Part shown: positions 48,586 to 56,818 of the stretch, in pieces | Numbering within the stretch: position 1 is the stretch's first letter | How the letters are laid out: every line of letters starts with the position of its first letter | Assembly (NCBI GenBank): GCA_947481685.1 | Contig: CANKHA010000007.1 | Coordinates: forward strand, 1 to 64,000 | Direction of reading: 5' to 3' | Length of the DNA stretch: 64,000 nt | Source: Bradyrhizobiaceae bacterium | Lineage (GTDB): Bacteria > Pseudomonadota > Alphaproteobacteria > Rhizobiales > Xanthobacteraceae | Notes under the pieces: generated by a model | Database searches by the model: none | Seen by the model: the letters and a program-made list of their open reading frames with translations, nothing else | Told to the model about the DNA's origin: nothing | Made by a program: the position numbers and the translations under genes

Positions 48586-49293
48586 ATGACGCCAATCGGC
48601 CGGGCGGCTCTTCTCGGGACATTGATCTGGATTTCGGCGCCGGCGCTGACTTTGGCGCAGTCGTCCAAGATTCCGGCGCGGCCAACCACGACTGGTCAGG
48701 CTGCCGCCCCCGGTGGGGCGCGCACCGTGAAGCCCGGCGAGACCCTGACACTCAATGACAATCAGCGCTCGCTGATCGATCGCGTCACACTTTATCTTTC
48801 GACCATTAATACGCTGGTCGGCGATTTCGTCCAGGTTGGGCCTGACGGCGCCAAATCGACGGGCCAGTTTTACATCTTGAAGCCCGGCCGCGTGAAATTC
48901 GAATACAACGCTCCGAATCCGATCGACATCACCGCCGACGGCCGGCTGGTTTCGGTGCGCAACCGCAATCTCGGCACCCAGGATCTTTTTCCGCTCTCGC
49001 AGACGCCGCTGCGTTTCCTGCTGTCGGAGCGCACGGATCTCCGGCGTGAGACAAATATTGTTGGCGTCTATTCCGACGATATCTTCGCCACCGTTGTGAT
49101 CGAAGAAAAACAGCCGCTGGTCGGAACCAGCCGTCTGATGATGATGTTCGACGCCAAGACCTTGCAGCTCAAGCAGTGGACGGTGACGGACGCGCAGAGC
49201 TTCGACACCACCGTTGCGGTTTCCAACCTGGATTTTTCCACACGGCCGGACCCGGCGATCTTCACCATCGACACGTCCAGCAAGAAAAACTAG
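48586..49293 (+). CDS. LolA-like outer-membrane lipoprotein carrier protein
   Basis: The 235-residue protein has a signal peptide (ALLGTLIWISAPALTLAQ) and a LolA-type beta-domain: STINTLVGDFVQVGPDGAK, GQFYILKPGRVKFEYNAPNP, and DISSDG-like ITADGRLVSVRNRN. LolA ferries lipoproteins across the periplasm from LolCDE to the outer membrane. Alphaproteobacteria often place the gene after ftsK, as here. A proline- and alanine-rich stretch of about 30 residues follows the signal. No LolB is seen. Confidence 0.85.
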   Translation: MTPIGRAALLGTLIWISAPALTLAQSSKIPARPTTTGQAAAPGGARTVKPGETLTLNDNQRSLIDRVTLYLSTINTLVGDFVQVGPDGAKSTGQFYILKPGRVKFEYNAPNPIDITADGRLVSVRNRNLGTQDLFPLSQTPLRFLLSERTDLRRETNIVGVYSDDIFATVVIEEKQPLVGTSRLMMMFDAKTLQLKQWTVTDAQSFDTTVAVSNLDFSTRPDPAIFTIDTSSKKN

Positions 49294-49388
49294 TCTTTCT
49301 CTTCGCGACGGCATTCGCCCGGCCGCGCCTTTAGTGTCTGATTCGATCGGTTGAAACACGAACCGAACTACAGATTTATTAGTTTGTC

Positions 49389-49432
49389 GCGCAATCTTGC
49401 GGCGAACCGGTTCCCACTTCGCCGGATTGTGC
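49389..49432 (-). repeat. 44-bp palindromic repeat, copy B
   Basis: On the minus strand it reads arms GCACAATC/GATTGCGC around GAAGTGGGAACCGGTTCG, almost the same as copy A. It ends just before the exonuclease III gene. Confidence 0.85.
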
Positions 49433-49440
49433 TTTGAGCC

Positions 49441-50256
49441 ATGCAGCTTTCCATCACAACCTGGAATGTCAATTCGGTGCGCTTTCGCATCGACCTGGTC
49501 GCGCGCTTTATCAAGGCTGCGCGGCCGGACGTCTTGTGCCTGCAGGAAACGAAATGCCCGGACGACAAATTTCCGCTCAAGCGTTTCAAGCGGCTTGGCT
49601 ATGAGCACGTCGCGCTGAACGGACAGAAGGGCTATCACGGCGTCGCCGTGCTTTCACGCCTGCCGTTCGATTCCTTCAGCTTTCAAAATTTTTGCGAGAA
49701 GACCGATTGCCGGCATATGTCTGCCGTGCTCGGCGAACGCGCGGGATTGCGCGATCCGATCGCGCTGCATAATTTTTACGTCCCCGCGGGCGGCGACGTT
49801 CCCGATCCAGCCGTCAATCCGAAATTCGAGCACAAACTCTCGTTCCTCGACGAGCTTCGCGCCAGCATTGCCTTGCGATGCGACGACAAGAATCGCGCGA
49901 TATTGATGGGCGATCTGAATGTGGCGCCGCTCGAGAACGACGTCTGGAGCCACAAGCAAATGATCCGCGTGGTGTCACACACGCCGCTGGAGTGCGAAAA
50001 GCTGCTCGCCTTCCAGAAAGGCGGAAGCTGGTTCGATCCGATGCGGCATTTCGTGCCGGAGCCGGAAAAACTTTACACATGGTGGAGCTATCGCGCGGCG
50101 GACTGGAAGACAGCCAACAAAGGCCGCAGACTCGATCATATCTGGACGTCGCCGGCGCTGGCTGACCATGTGCGTGGCATCAAGATCACCAAGGAAGCGC
50201 GGGGCTGGGCCCAGCCTTCGGATCATGTTCCGGTGACACTGACGGTCGAAGTGTAA
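49441..50256 (+). CDS. xth: Exodeoxyribonuclease III
   Basis: The 271-residue protein has the exonuclease-endonuclease-phosphatase fold. Catalytic segments are ITTWNVNSVR, CLQETKCPD with the metal-binding glutamate, MGDLNVAPLENDVW with Asp and Asn, and a C-terminal RLDHIWTSP...SDHVPV with the final Asp-His pair. It cleaves at abasic sites and degrades one strand of duplex DNA in base-excision repair. Length and motifs fit XthA. It is a single gene preceded by a palindromic repeat. Confidence 0.95.
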   Translation: MQLSITTWNVNSVRFRIDLVARFIKAARPDVLCLQETKCPDDKFPLKRFKRLGYEHVALNGQKGYHGVAVLSRLPFDSFSFQNFCEKTDCRHMSAVLGERAGLRDPIALHNFYVPAGGDVPDPAVNPKFEHKLSFLDELRASIALRCDDKNRAILMGDLNVAPLENDVWSHKQMIRVVSHTPLECEKLLAFQKGGSWFDPMRHFVPEPEKLYTWWSYRAADWKTANKGRRLDHIWTSPALADHVRGIKITKEARGWAQPSDHVPVTLTVEV

Positions 50257-50260
50257 CGCG

Positions 50261-50728
50261 CTATTTCGCGCCTTTGGTCTGCAAGCCGGCGCGTACGTTC
50301 TTCATTTCGCGCGCCCACTGATCGGCCCGGTCGGCGAGTGCATCGCGCAGCTTGAGCGCGGTTTCGGGATAGCCTTCCAGCATCTTCAAAAACAGGCCGC
50401 GCGAAATTCGAATTACGGTGGAAGGCTCAAGCGCGGTTGCGGTGGCAAGTCGCGTGGTGGGCGTGAGCATCGCCAATTCGCCGAGCAACACGCCACGCAC
50501 CGCGACAATCTCCTGATCGTCGCTTTGGGCGCGCTGCGGCAGCAGCCCGAAAGAGCCTTCCTGAATCACATAAGCGGAGTCGGCCTGATCGCCCGCATGG
50601 AACAACACTTCGCCGCCCTGGAGGAATCTGCTTTCGGCGCCGATGGCAAGAATGCGCAGCGCCGGGCGGCCGAACGCGTTCAGCGTCGGCACCCGCTCGA
50701 AGAAGGCGATGTCATCCTCAATGGTCAA
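50261..50728 (-). CDS. Cyclic nucleotide-binding domain protein
   Basis: The 155-residue protein contains a Crp-type effector domain only: GGEVLFHAGDQADSAYVIQEG followed by LLGELAMLTPTTRLATATAL, which is the phosphate-binding cassette region. There is no helix-turn-helix, so it is not a DNA-binding Crp/Fnr regulator. The cassette has an R (TRLATA) at the usual cyclic-nucleotide phosphate site, so cNMP binding is possible. The gene lies after the OmpR-type regulator gene on the same strand, 62 bases downstream, and may share its transcript. Its role is unknown. Confidence 0.85.
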   Translation of the reverse strand: MTIEDDIAFFERVPTLNAFGRPALRILAIGAESRFLQGGEVLFHAGDQADSAYVIQEGSFGLLPQRAQSDDQEIVAVRGVLLGELAMLTPTTRLATATALEPSTVIRISRGLFLKMLEGYPETALKLRDALADRADQWAREMKNVRAGLQTKGAK

Positions 50729-50790
50729 GGAAGCCTGCCGGTTTTGGTGAAGCGAATAATCTGGTTTTAAATTTGCGCATGATCACGCGC

Positions 50791-51474
50791 TCACGGCACG
50801 AGCTTGTAGCCACCGACTTCGGTCACCAGGATAGTGGGATTGGCCGCGTCGTTCTCAATTTTCTGACGCAGGCGATAGATGTGCGTTTCCAGCGTATGGG
50901 TAGTGACACCGGAGTTGTAGCCCCACACGTCCTGCAACAGCGTTTCGCGCGACATCGGCGTCTGGCCCGCGCGGTAAAGAAAGCGCAGGATCGCCGTTTC
51001 CTTTTCCGTGAGACGGATTTTCTGTCCCTTGGAATTCAGCAGGACCTTCGCGCTCGGCCGAAAGCTGTAAGGCCCGATGGTGAAGACCGCATCTTCGCTC
51101 GCCTCATGTTGCCGCAACTGTGCGCGGATGCGTGCGAGCAGCACCGCGAAGCGGAACGGCTTGGTGACGTAATCGTTGGCGCCGCTTTCAAGGCCGAGGA
51201 TGGTGTCGGAATCGGTATCGTGGCCGGTCAGCATAATGATCGGTGACTTGAAGCCGTCCTTGCGCAGGATGCGCACGACTTCGCGGCCGTCGATATCCGG
51301 CAGACCCACATCCATAATGACGAGATCGACCTGTTCGGCCTTCGCCGCGCTCACCGCTTTGGTGCCGCTATCGACCGGAACGGCTTCAAATTCGTCATGC
51401 AGTGCGATCTGCTCGACCAGGGTCTGAAGCAGGTCGGCATCGTCATCGACGATCAGGATCTTGCGGACGTTCGG
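50791..51474 (-). CDS. OmpR/PhoB-family response regulator
   Basis: The 227-residue protein has a receiver domain (ILIVDDDADLLQTL, phospho-acceptor D56 in VIMDVGLPDIDGRE, K near NDYVTKPF) and a C-terminal winged helix (LTEKETAILRFLYRAG and VTTHTLETHIYRLRQKIEND). No sensor kinase gene is adjacent, so it is an orphan in this window. The ATG at 51474 gives the usual N-terminus; an open frame runs 11 codons farther. It is divergent from the L,D-transpeptidase gene with a 244-base gap that shows no other gene. Confidence 0.9.
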   Translation of the reverse strand, partial: PNVRKILIVDDDADLLQTLVEQIALHDEFEAVPVDSGTKAVSAAKAEQVDLVIMDVGLPDIDGREVVRILRKDGFKSPIIMLTGHDTDSDTILGLESGANDYVTKPFRFAVLLARIRAQLRQHEASEDAVFTIGPYSFRPSAKVLLNSKGQKIRLTEKETAILRFLYRAGQTPMSRETLLQDVWGYNSGVTTHTLETHIYRLRQKIENDAANPTILVTEVGGYKLVP

Positions 51475-51718
51475 CATCGACAATGGCCCCAGCCACGGCC
51501 TCCTCAAAAATCAATATTTTCCGGCGCAACCGCTTCGGCCGGCCGCCGTAGAAAACGCAGTGTCCTAAGTCACCGTGCCCAAACCTTTACCGCGAAATCC
51601 GGGAAGGCGAATTTTCACCCATAGTAGGGTCATAGGTTCATGGAGTAAAAAACATTCGGCGGCAAAAGGGCAAGTTAGAACTAGGCTTTAGCGTGTAGCC
51701 AAAGGTATGTGACAGGAA

Positions 51719-52246
51719 ATGCAGGACTGTCTCCACACCATCTACGTCCGACAACGCCCTGGGTTCCGTTCCCAGGGCTGGCTAATCGCCGGGGGCATCC
51801 AGATTCCGGTCGCAATCGGCCGGGGCGGCATCCTTGCCAACAAGCGAGAGGGTGACGGCGGCACGCCGCGCGGGATTTTCCGGCTGGTGCGGCTGTGGTG
51901 GCGCTCCGACCGGACATACCGGCCTCGGACCTTCCTGCCCGTCCGCAGAATCGGCAAACATGATGGCTGGTCGGAAGACCCCAGGGACCGGCTCTATAAC
52001 CGTCCGATTCGGGTGCCTGACGGGTCCCCGGGCGATCGCCTTTGGCGCGAGGATGGGCTCTACGATTTCATTATTGAGCTCGACCACAATACCCGCCCGC
52101 GGATCGCCGGCCGTGGCAGCGCGGTGTTTATTCACGTGGCGCGGGAAGGGTTTAAGCCCACGGCTGGTTGCGTGGCATTGCAGGTCCCGCGGCTGCGATG
52201 GTTGCTGGAACGCGTGGGACCGAAAACCCGCATCGTCATCGCCTGA
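51719..52246 (+). CDS. L,D-transpeptidase (YkuD) family protein, no signal peptide
   Basis: The 175-residue protein carries the YkuD pattern EGDGGTPRGIFRL, catalytic H139 in VFIHVAREGF and C151 in PTAGCVALQ. It is the short single-domain type and lacks a signal peptide in the present frame, unlike the other two YkuD proteins here, which raises the question of export. AGGAA lies close to the ATG. A palindromic repeat follows its stop codon. Confidence 0.82.
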   Translation: MQDCLHTIYVRQRPGFRSQGWLIAGGIQIPVAIGRGGILANKREGDGGTPRGIFRLVRLWWRSDRTYRPRTFLPVRRIGKHDGWSEDPRDRLYNRPIRVPDGSPGDRLWREDGLYDFIIELDHNTRPRIAGRGSAVFIHVAREGFKPTAGCVALQVPRLRWLLERVGPKTRIVIA

Positions 52247-52250
52247 TCCG

Positions 52251-52345
52251 CCTCATCCTGAGGAGGGCGCAAGCCCGTCTCGAAGGACAGGTGACCACAC
52301 GTGCCCATGGTTCGAGACGCACCTTCGGTGCTCCTCACCATGAGG
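52251..52345. repeat. Palindromic repeat, CTCATCCTGAGGAG family, copy 2
   Basis: It begins CCTCATCCTGAGGAGGG, contains TCTCGAAGGAC and GGTTCGAGA inner arms and ends CTCCTCACCATGAGG. It fills the gap between the convergent L,D-transpeptidase and yggS genes. Confidence 0.85.
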
Positions 52346-52348
52346 CAC

Positions 52349-53020
52349 CTACCCACGGTGCCCAAAAATTGCGCTGCCGACCCGGACATGGGTGGCGCCG
52401 AACTGCACGGCAATAGCGAAGTCCGCGCTCATGCCCATCGAGAGAAGCGGCAGGCCGTTGCGATTCGCAATTTTCGCCGTCAGGGCAAAATGCGGAGCCG
52501 GGGCTTCATCTACTGGCGGGATGCACATCAGGCCGGAAACCGCGAGGCCATAGTCCTCACGGCATGCGCGCAGAAAAGCGTCGGCATTTTCCGGCAAAAC
52601 GCCGGCCTTCTGTGGCTCGGCACCGGTGTTGATTTCCACGAACAGGATCGGCCGCCGGTTTTGCCGGACAATCTCTTTCGCCAGGGCCTCACACAGGCTT
52701 GGCCGATCGACGGTGTGGATCGCGTCGAACAACGCTACCGCTTCTTTGGCCTTGTTGGATTGCAGCGGCCCGATCAGATGGAGCTCGATGTCCGGGTGTG
52801 CCGCTTTCAGGTCCGGCCATTTTGTTTTGGCCTCCTGCACCCGGTTTTCACCGAACACGCGTTGACCCGCCGCGATCACCGGCGCGATCGCCTCCACACC
52901 AAAGGTTTTCGATACTGCGACAAGAGTTACGGGCCGGGGCGCAATGGATGCTGCGCTGGCAAGCGCCAGCTCAGCCCGCACTTTGGCAAGTCCTGACGCA
53001 GATTCAATGAGTTGGTTCAT
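52349..53020 (-). CDS. YggS-family PLP homeostasis protein
   Basis: The 223-residue protein is a YggS/PROSC-type alanine racemase-N fold protein. Segments include TLVAVSKTFGVEAI with the PLP lysine, FGENRVQEAKTKWPDL, LHLIGPLQSNKAKEAVALFD and LSMGMSADFAIAVQFGATHVRVG. YggS binds pyridoxal 5'-phosphate and keeps free PLP in balance; no enzymatic reaction is known. The gene is convergent with the L,D-transpeptidase gene and divergent from the diguanylate cyclase. Confidence 0.93.
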   Translation of the reverse strand: MNQLIESASGLAKVRAELALASAASIAPRPVTLVAVSKTFGVEAIAPVIAAGQRVFGENRVQEAKTKWPDLKAAHPDIELHLIGPLQSNKAKEAVALFDAIHTVDRPSLCEALAKEIVRQNRRPILFVEINTGAEPQKAGVLPENADAFLRACREDYGLAVSGLMCIPPVDEAPAPHFALTAKIANRNGLPLLSMGMSADFAIAVQFGATHVRVGSAIFGHRG

Positions 53021-53122
53021 GAGGCATGGTCTTCACAATATGCACGATCCGTAAAACTTTAAGGACCGTACGAAAGCGGCTTTCACCCCTCACCAGCTAT
53101 CTTGCACTGGGTCGGGTAAAAT

Positions 53123-54781
53123 ATGTCGTCTGCAGATTCCCATATTAGCAAGCCAACCGCCAAACCGATTTTCGGTATTCGGGCGCGCCTGATGCTGCTG
53201 GCGCTGCTGGCGGTGGTGCCGCTGACGCTCGACCGCGTCCGCACTCTGGCAGAGAGCCGCACCGAACGCATCGAAGCCACTGCCGGCGAGATGATGGAAT
53301 TGGCGCGACGCGGCGCCGAACAGCAGAACGAAATGGTGATCACCGTGCGCGCGCTGCTAAAAGCAGCCGCGCATTCTTACGTCACCGCTTCGGCCCCCGC
53401 CACCAGCCAGTGCACCGGACTGCTCAACAGTTTTGTCCAGGATATGCCTTGGGTCAGAAGCCTTTCCGTGGTCGGCGCGAACGGCAGGGTCGGTTGTTCC
53501 ACCGACTCCAGGGTGGTGGGCCTTGATGTTTCCGACCGCAGCTATTTCCGCCGCGCGCTGAGCTCCAGCGAATTCGTCATGAGCGATTATCTGGTCGGCC
53601 GCGCCAGCGGATTGTCGATGGTGATGGGCGCTTATGCAGCGACGACGAAAGATCTGGAAAGCGTAGTCGTCATTGCGACCGTGAATCTGGAATGGATGGG
53701 TGGCTTTGCCACGCTCGTCAACCGGCGCCCCGGCATCGTGGTCACGCTGGTCGACGCCAATGGCATCCTTCTGGCGCGTTATCCGCAGATGGGCACTGCG
53801 CCCGGCCAGGAACGCAAGGGCCATCCACTGGTCGACGCGATGCTGGCGAACAACGAAGGCTTCATCACCACCGAAGGCCTGGACAACACGCGCCGCATCT
53901 ATGCCTACGTCGCGCTGCCCTGGGCCCGGGCGAAGCTCGCGGTCGGCCTGTCGGAAGCCGAAATCCTCAAAAACGTCGATAATCAGATATTCATTACCTA
54001 TGCGCAGCTCGCATTCTTTGGCTTCCTTGCGTTGCTTGCAGCATGGTTCGCCGGCGAGAAGTTGATCGTGGCGCCGATTCGCATGCTCACGAGCCGCGCC
54101 GCGCGTTTCGGCCGCGGCGAATTCGATGCGCCGATGCAGCCTGTCGCCTGGATCGCGGAATTCCGATCACTCGCGACTGCATTCGACGACATGACGCGTA
54201 AACTCGCCGAGCGCGAGAGCGAATTGCGCACCGCGAATCGGCACCTGGCAGCGCTTGCCACCAGCGACGGACTCTCCGGCCTCGCCAACCGGCGCGGCTT
54301 CGATGCGCGGCTGGAAGCGGAATGGGAATTAGCGGCGGAGCTGAAACGTCCGATTGGGTTGCTGATGATCGACGTGGATCATTTCAAGCTGTTCAATGAT
54401 CGCTACGGACATCTCGAAGGCGACCATTGCCTGCGTGGCGTCGGCGAAGTGTTGTTGAAGATCTCGAAGGACGAAGCGGATTTCGGTGCGCGCTATGGCG
54501 GCGAGGAATTCGTGCTGCTGCTGCCCGGCGCGAGCATTGAAAAAGCCACCGAGATTGCCGAGCAGCTGCGCCGCACCGTGGAAAGCCTGAGCTTCACCAA
54601 TACGCAATCGCCCTGGGGCTTTGTCACCGTCAGCGTAGGCATTGCCTCGATGGTGCCGAAAGACAACGACACCTCGGAAAAACTGGTCGAAGCCGCCGAT
54701 GCCGGCCTCTATGACGCCAAGCGCCGGGGCCGCAATACCGTGGTCGTCCACGATGCAGTGGTTTTGTCGGAAGCCTGCTGA
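53123..54781 (+). CDS. Membrane diguanylate cyclase with Cache sensor
   Basis: The 552-residue protein has a first membrane helix (about 20-38), a periplasmic Cache-type sensor (about 40-290) including SDYLVGRASGLSMVMG, a second helix (about 294-314), a HAMP-like region and a GGDEF domain from about 370. The active site is GGEEF at 459-463, so it should make cyclic di-GMP. The inhibitory RxxD site five residues before is DEAD, lacking the arginine, so product inhibition is likely reduced. No EAL domain is present. It stands alone. Confidence 0.9.
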   Translation: MSSADSHISKPTAKPIFGIRARLMLLALLAVVPLTLDRVRTLAESRTERIEATAGEMMELARRGAEQQNEMVITVRALLKAAAHSYVTASAPATSQCTGLLNSFVQDMPWVRSLSVVGANGRVGCSTDSRVVGLDVSDRSYFRRALSSSEFVMSDYLVGRASGLSMVMGAYAATTKDLESVVVIATVNLEWMGGFATLVNRRPGIVVTLVDANGILLARYPQMGTAPGQERKGHPLVDAMLANNEGFITTEGLDNTRRIYAYVALPWARAKLAVGLSEAEILKNVDNQIFITYAQLAFFGFLALLAAWFAGEKLIVAPIRMLTSRAARFGRGEFDAPMQPVAWIAEFRSLATAFDDMTRKLAERESELRTANRHLAALATSDGLSGLANRRGFDARLEAEWELAAELKRPIGLLMIDVDHFKLFNDRYGHLEGDHCLRGVGEVLLKISKDEADFGARYGGEEFVLLLPGASIEKATEIAEQLRRTVESLSFTNTQSPWGFVTVSVGIASMVPKDNDTSEKLVEAADAGLYDAKRRGRNTVVVHDAVVLSEAC

Positions 54782-54801
54782 AGCGCAACAACCACCAATC
54801 T

Positions 54802-54942
54802 CTCCTCATGGTGAGGAGCGCCGCCATAGCAGGCGCAGCCTGCGTACACTTGGCTGCGGTGCGGCGCGTCTCGAACCATGCAGGCCCGAGTTCTTTGGCC
54901 ATCCTTCGAGACGCCCGCTAACGCGGGCTCCTCAGGATGAGG
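54802..54942. repeat. Palindromic repeat, CTCATCCTGAGGAG family, copy 3 (long)
   Basis: It opens CTCCTCATGGTGAGGAGCG, has TCTCGAACCATGCAGG and CCTTCGAGACGCC internally and ends CTCCTCAGGATGAGG. A short extra CTCAGGATGCAG follows at 54961. It lies between the diguanylate cyclase and the DUF2171 gene. Confidence 0.8.
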
Positions 54943-54989
54943 GGAGTGTGTGGCGCAATCCTCAGGATGCAGTGGTAGGTGTTGCGCTT

Positions 54990-55250
54990 CTAGCGCGCCT
55001 TCTCCGTCGGAGCCGCCGGCTGCTCGGTGTGCCACTGATCCATGGCTTCCCGGCTGGTCTTCGACAGATGCACATGGGCGCCGACCCGTTCCACCCAATG
55101 ACGCGGGATGAAATGGTGCTTGCCGTCGGCCTTCGGGTCCGCCTTGGCGAGCTTGATCAGGTCGCCGACCATCCGGTCGACAATGCCGACATGCTTGCCG
55201 TCGGAACCGACGACTTCCATGTGCTCTTTCAGTGGCATTCCGCTGGCCAT
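54990..55250 (-). CDS. DUF2171-family small protein
   Basis: The 86-residue protein reads MEVVGSDGKHVGIVDRMVGD and then HHFIPRHWVERVGAHVHLSK, the usual DUF2171 pattern resembling PRC-barrel-like folds. The function is unknown. The ATG at 55250 is preferred because GGAGG lies five bases upstream; an ATG four codons earlier (55262) is weaker. It is divergent from the MFS gene. Confidence 0.8.
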   Translation of the reverse strand: MASGMPLKEHMEVVGSDGKHVGIVDRMVGDLIKLAKADPKADGKHHFIPRHWVERVGAHVHLSKTSREAMDQWHTEQPAAPTEKAR

Positions 55251-55305
55251 GGTCGCCTCCATCGCTGCGAGAGAGAACCGGCTCGGGCCCGGGAAGTTCC
55301 TGCGA

Positions 55306-55393
55306 CCGGTTGACCGTCCGGAGCTTTGGTGTTCTTACGAAGTTCATAAATTGCCGCCGAACCACCTGAAACACCTGCGTTTCGATGGTCATC
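55306..55393 (+). repeat. Upstream copy of the leuS leader repeat
   Basis: CCGGTTGACCGTCCGG, then GCTTTGGTGTTCTTAC and a later CCTGAAACACCTGCGTTTCG ending in ATGGTCATC resemble the sequence at 56738-56818 in front of leuS. The two copies bracket the MFS gene in the same orientation. TTGACC could be a -35 element. Confidence 0.65.
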
Positions 55394-55444
55394 CCGCGCC
55401 ATGGTGCGCGCGAAGCGAAGCATGCTGACAAAGTTGGGGTGAGG

Positions 55445-56704
55445 ATGACCGAGCGAGAAAGCGCACCGGCCGGGGGAACGGAAAATCCGGAAGCGGCAAC
55501 GTCGCCGCGTGGTGTTTCCAAAGCGGTTTCCTGGGGCGCGTTTTTCACCACCTATTTCCCGGCATTTCTTCTCGCCTTGGGCACCGGCATCGTGCTGCCC
55601 GCCATCCCGGCGATGGCGCAATCCTTCGATGTCAGCTTCGGTGTTGCGAGTACCGTTGTGACCTCGTTCCTGATCGGCAACCTGGCGGGCACGCTCCCGT
55701 CGGGATGGATGATCGATCGCTTCGGTCGCCGGATGGTCATCATCACGGGTCCCCTGATTGCAGCAACAGCTTCGCTGGCGATTGTCTTCGCGGAGTCATT
55801 CACCCAGCTTGTGATCCTTCGTTTCGTGGCGGGGTTCGCTGCGCAGATGTGGCTGATGGGACGCCTCGCCGCTATTTCGCACGGCGCCGCCGCCAGCGAG
55901 CGCGGCCGGCAGGTAAGCTGGCTCTATGGCATGGACAGCGTGGGCAAACTTTCCGGCCCGCTGGTCGGCGCCTTCATCGCCACCTCGTGGGGACTACGGG
56001 GCGGCTTTGTTGTTTATGCCGTCCTCGCGCTGATCGCTCTCATACCCACCATCCTCTACGCCGAAGACACACCGCGCCACGCCCGGAACGAGACAAGCGC
56101 CACCGTCCGCAAGCTGTCGCTGTGGGAAATCGTGGTGCCGCGCCTGCCCTATTTCGGTGTCGCGCTGTTCGCCGGCCTCGCGCGCGGACCGATCTATGCC
56201 GACCTGCTGCATCTCTATGCGGCCTTCGCCTACAATCTCGGTCCGGCGCAGATCGGCTTTCTCGCGACCGGCGCGATCGTCGTCAACATGCCGATTGCGC
56301 TTGCCGCGGGCTGGATGATGGACCGCTTCGGCCGCAAGCACACGATGGTTCCCGGCTTCACCGGCGTGGCTGTTGCCATGACGGCGCTTGCGATCTGCGC
56401 CTTCATCCCCTTGTCCTATTCTTGGTACGTGGTGCTGTTCTTCTTCGCGAGCGCGATGCAGGGGCTCACCGGCAGCTCGATCCAGACTGTCGGCGCCGAC
56501 GTCGCGCCGCCGGAAGCGCGCGGCATGTTCCTCGGTCTGTGGCGCCTGACCGGCCAGGGCGGAGCAACCATTGGCCCCATTATCTTCGCGGTGCTGGCGG
56601 AAACACTGGGCTACACGTCATCGTTCCTGTTCACCGCCGCCGCGGGTACGGTGGTGGCTTTCCTGCTGATCTTCTATGTGGCGGAAACCCGGACGACGAC
56701 GTGA
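55445..56704 (+). CDS. MFS transporter
   Basis: The 419-residue protein has twelve membrane helices in two halves. The A-motif GWMIDRFGRRMVIITG lies between helices 2 and 3 and its second-half counterpart GWMMDRFGRKHTMVPG between 8 and 9, so the fold is intact. The substrate is unknown; related carriers handle drugs or organic acids. The start at 55445 is chosen; an in-frame ATG at 55385 lies in a copy of the leuS 5' region and may be a relic. The gene is bracketed by two copies of that region. Confidence 0.85.
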   Translation: MTERESAPAGGTENPEAATSPRGVSKAVSWGAFFTTYFPAFLLALGTGIVLPAIPAMAQSFDVSFGVASTVVTSFLIGNLAGTLPSGWMIDRFGRRMVIITGPLIAATASLAIVFAESFTQLVILRFVAGFAAQMWLMGRLAAISHGAAASERGRQVSWLYGMDSVGKLSGPLVGAFIATSWGLRGGFVVYAVLALIALIPTILYAEDTPRHARNETSATVRKLSLWEIVVPRLPYFGVALFAGLARGPIYADLLHLYAAFAYNLGPAQIGFLATGAIVVNMPIALAAGWMMDRFGRKHTMVPGFTGVAVAMTALAICAFIPLSYSWYVVLFFFASAMQGLTGSSIQTVGADVAPPEARGMFLGLWRLTGQGGATIGPIIFAVLAETLGYTSSFLFTAAAGTVVAFLLIFYVAETRTTT

Positions 56705-56737
56705 GGCCGCTGTGCGGAGGCCGCAAAGGCATTCGCG

Positions 56738-56818
56738 CCGGTTGACCATTCCGGGGCTTTGGTGTTCCTACTCGGGCATCCAGTAACCGCCTGAAAAAGC
56801 TACGATTCAATGGCCATC
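56738..56818 (+). repeat. leuS-proximal copy of the leader repeat
   Basis: CCGGTTGACCATTCCGG, GCTTTGGTGTTCCTAC and CCTGAAAAAGCTACGATTCA run into the leuS ATGGCCATC. It matches 55306-55393 over most of its length, apart from a gap of about seven bases in the middle. Confidence 0.65.

Noticed and set aside
54709-55551. A 280-codon minus-strand frame over the repeat and the DUF2171 gene
   Set aside because: It runs through a palindromic repeat and overlaps two better-supported genes in other frames.
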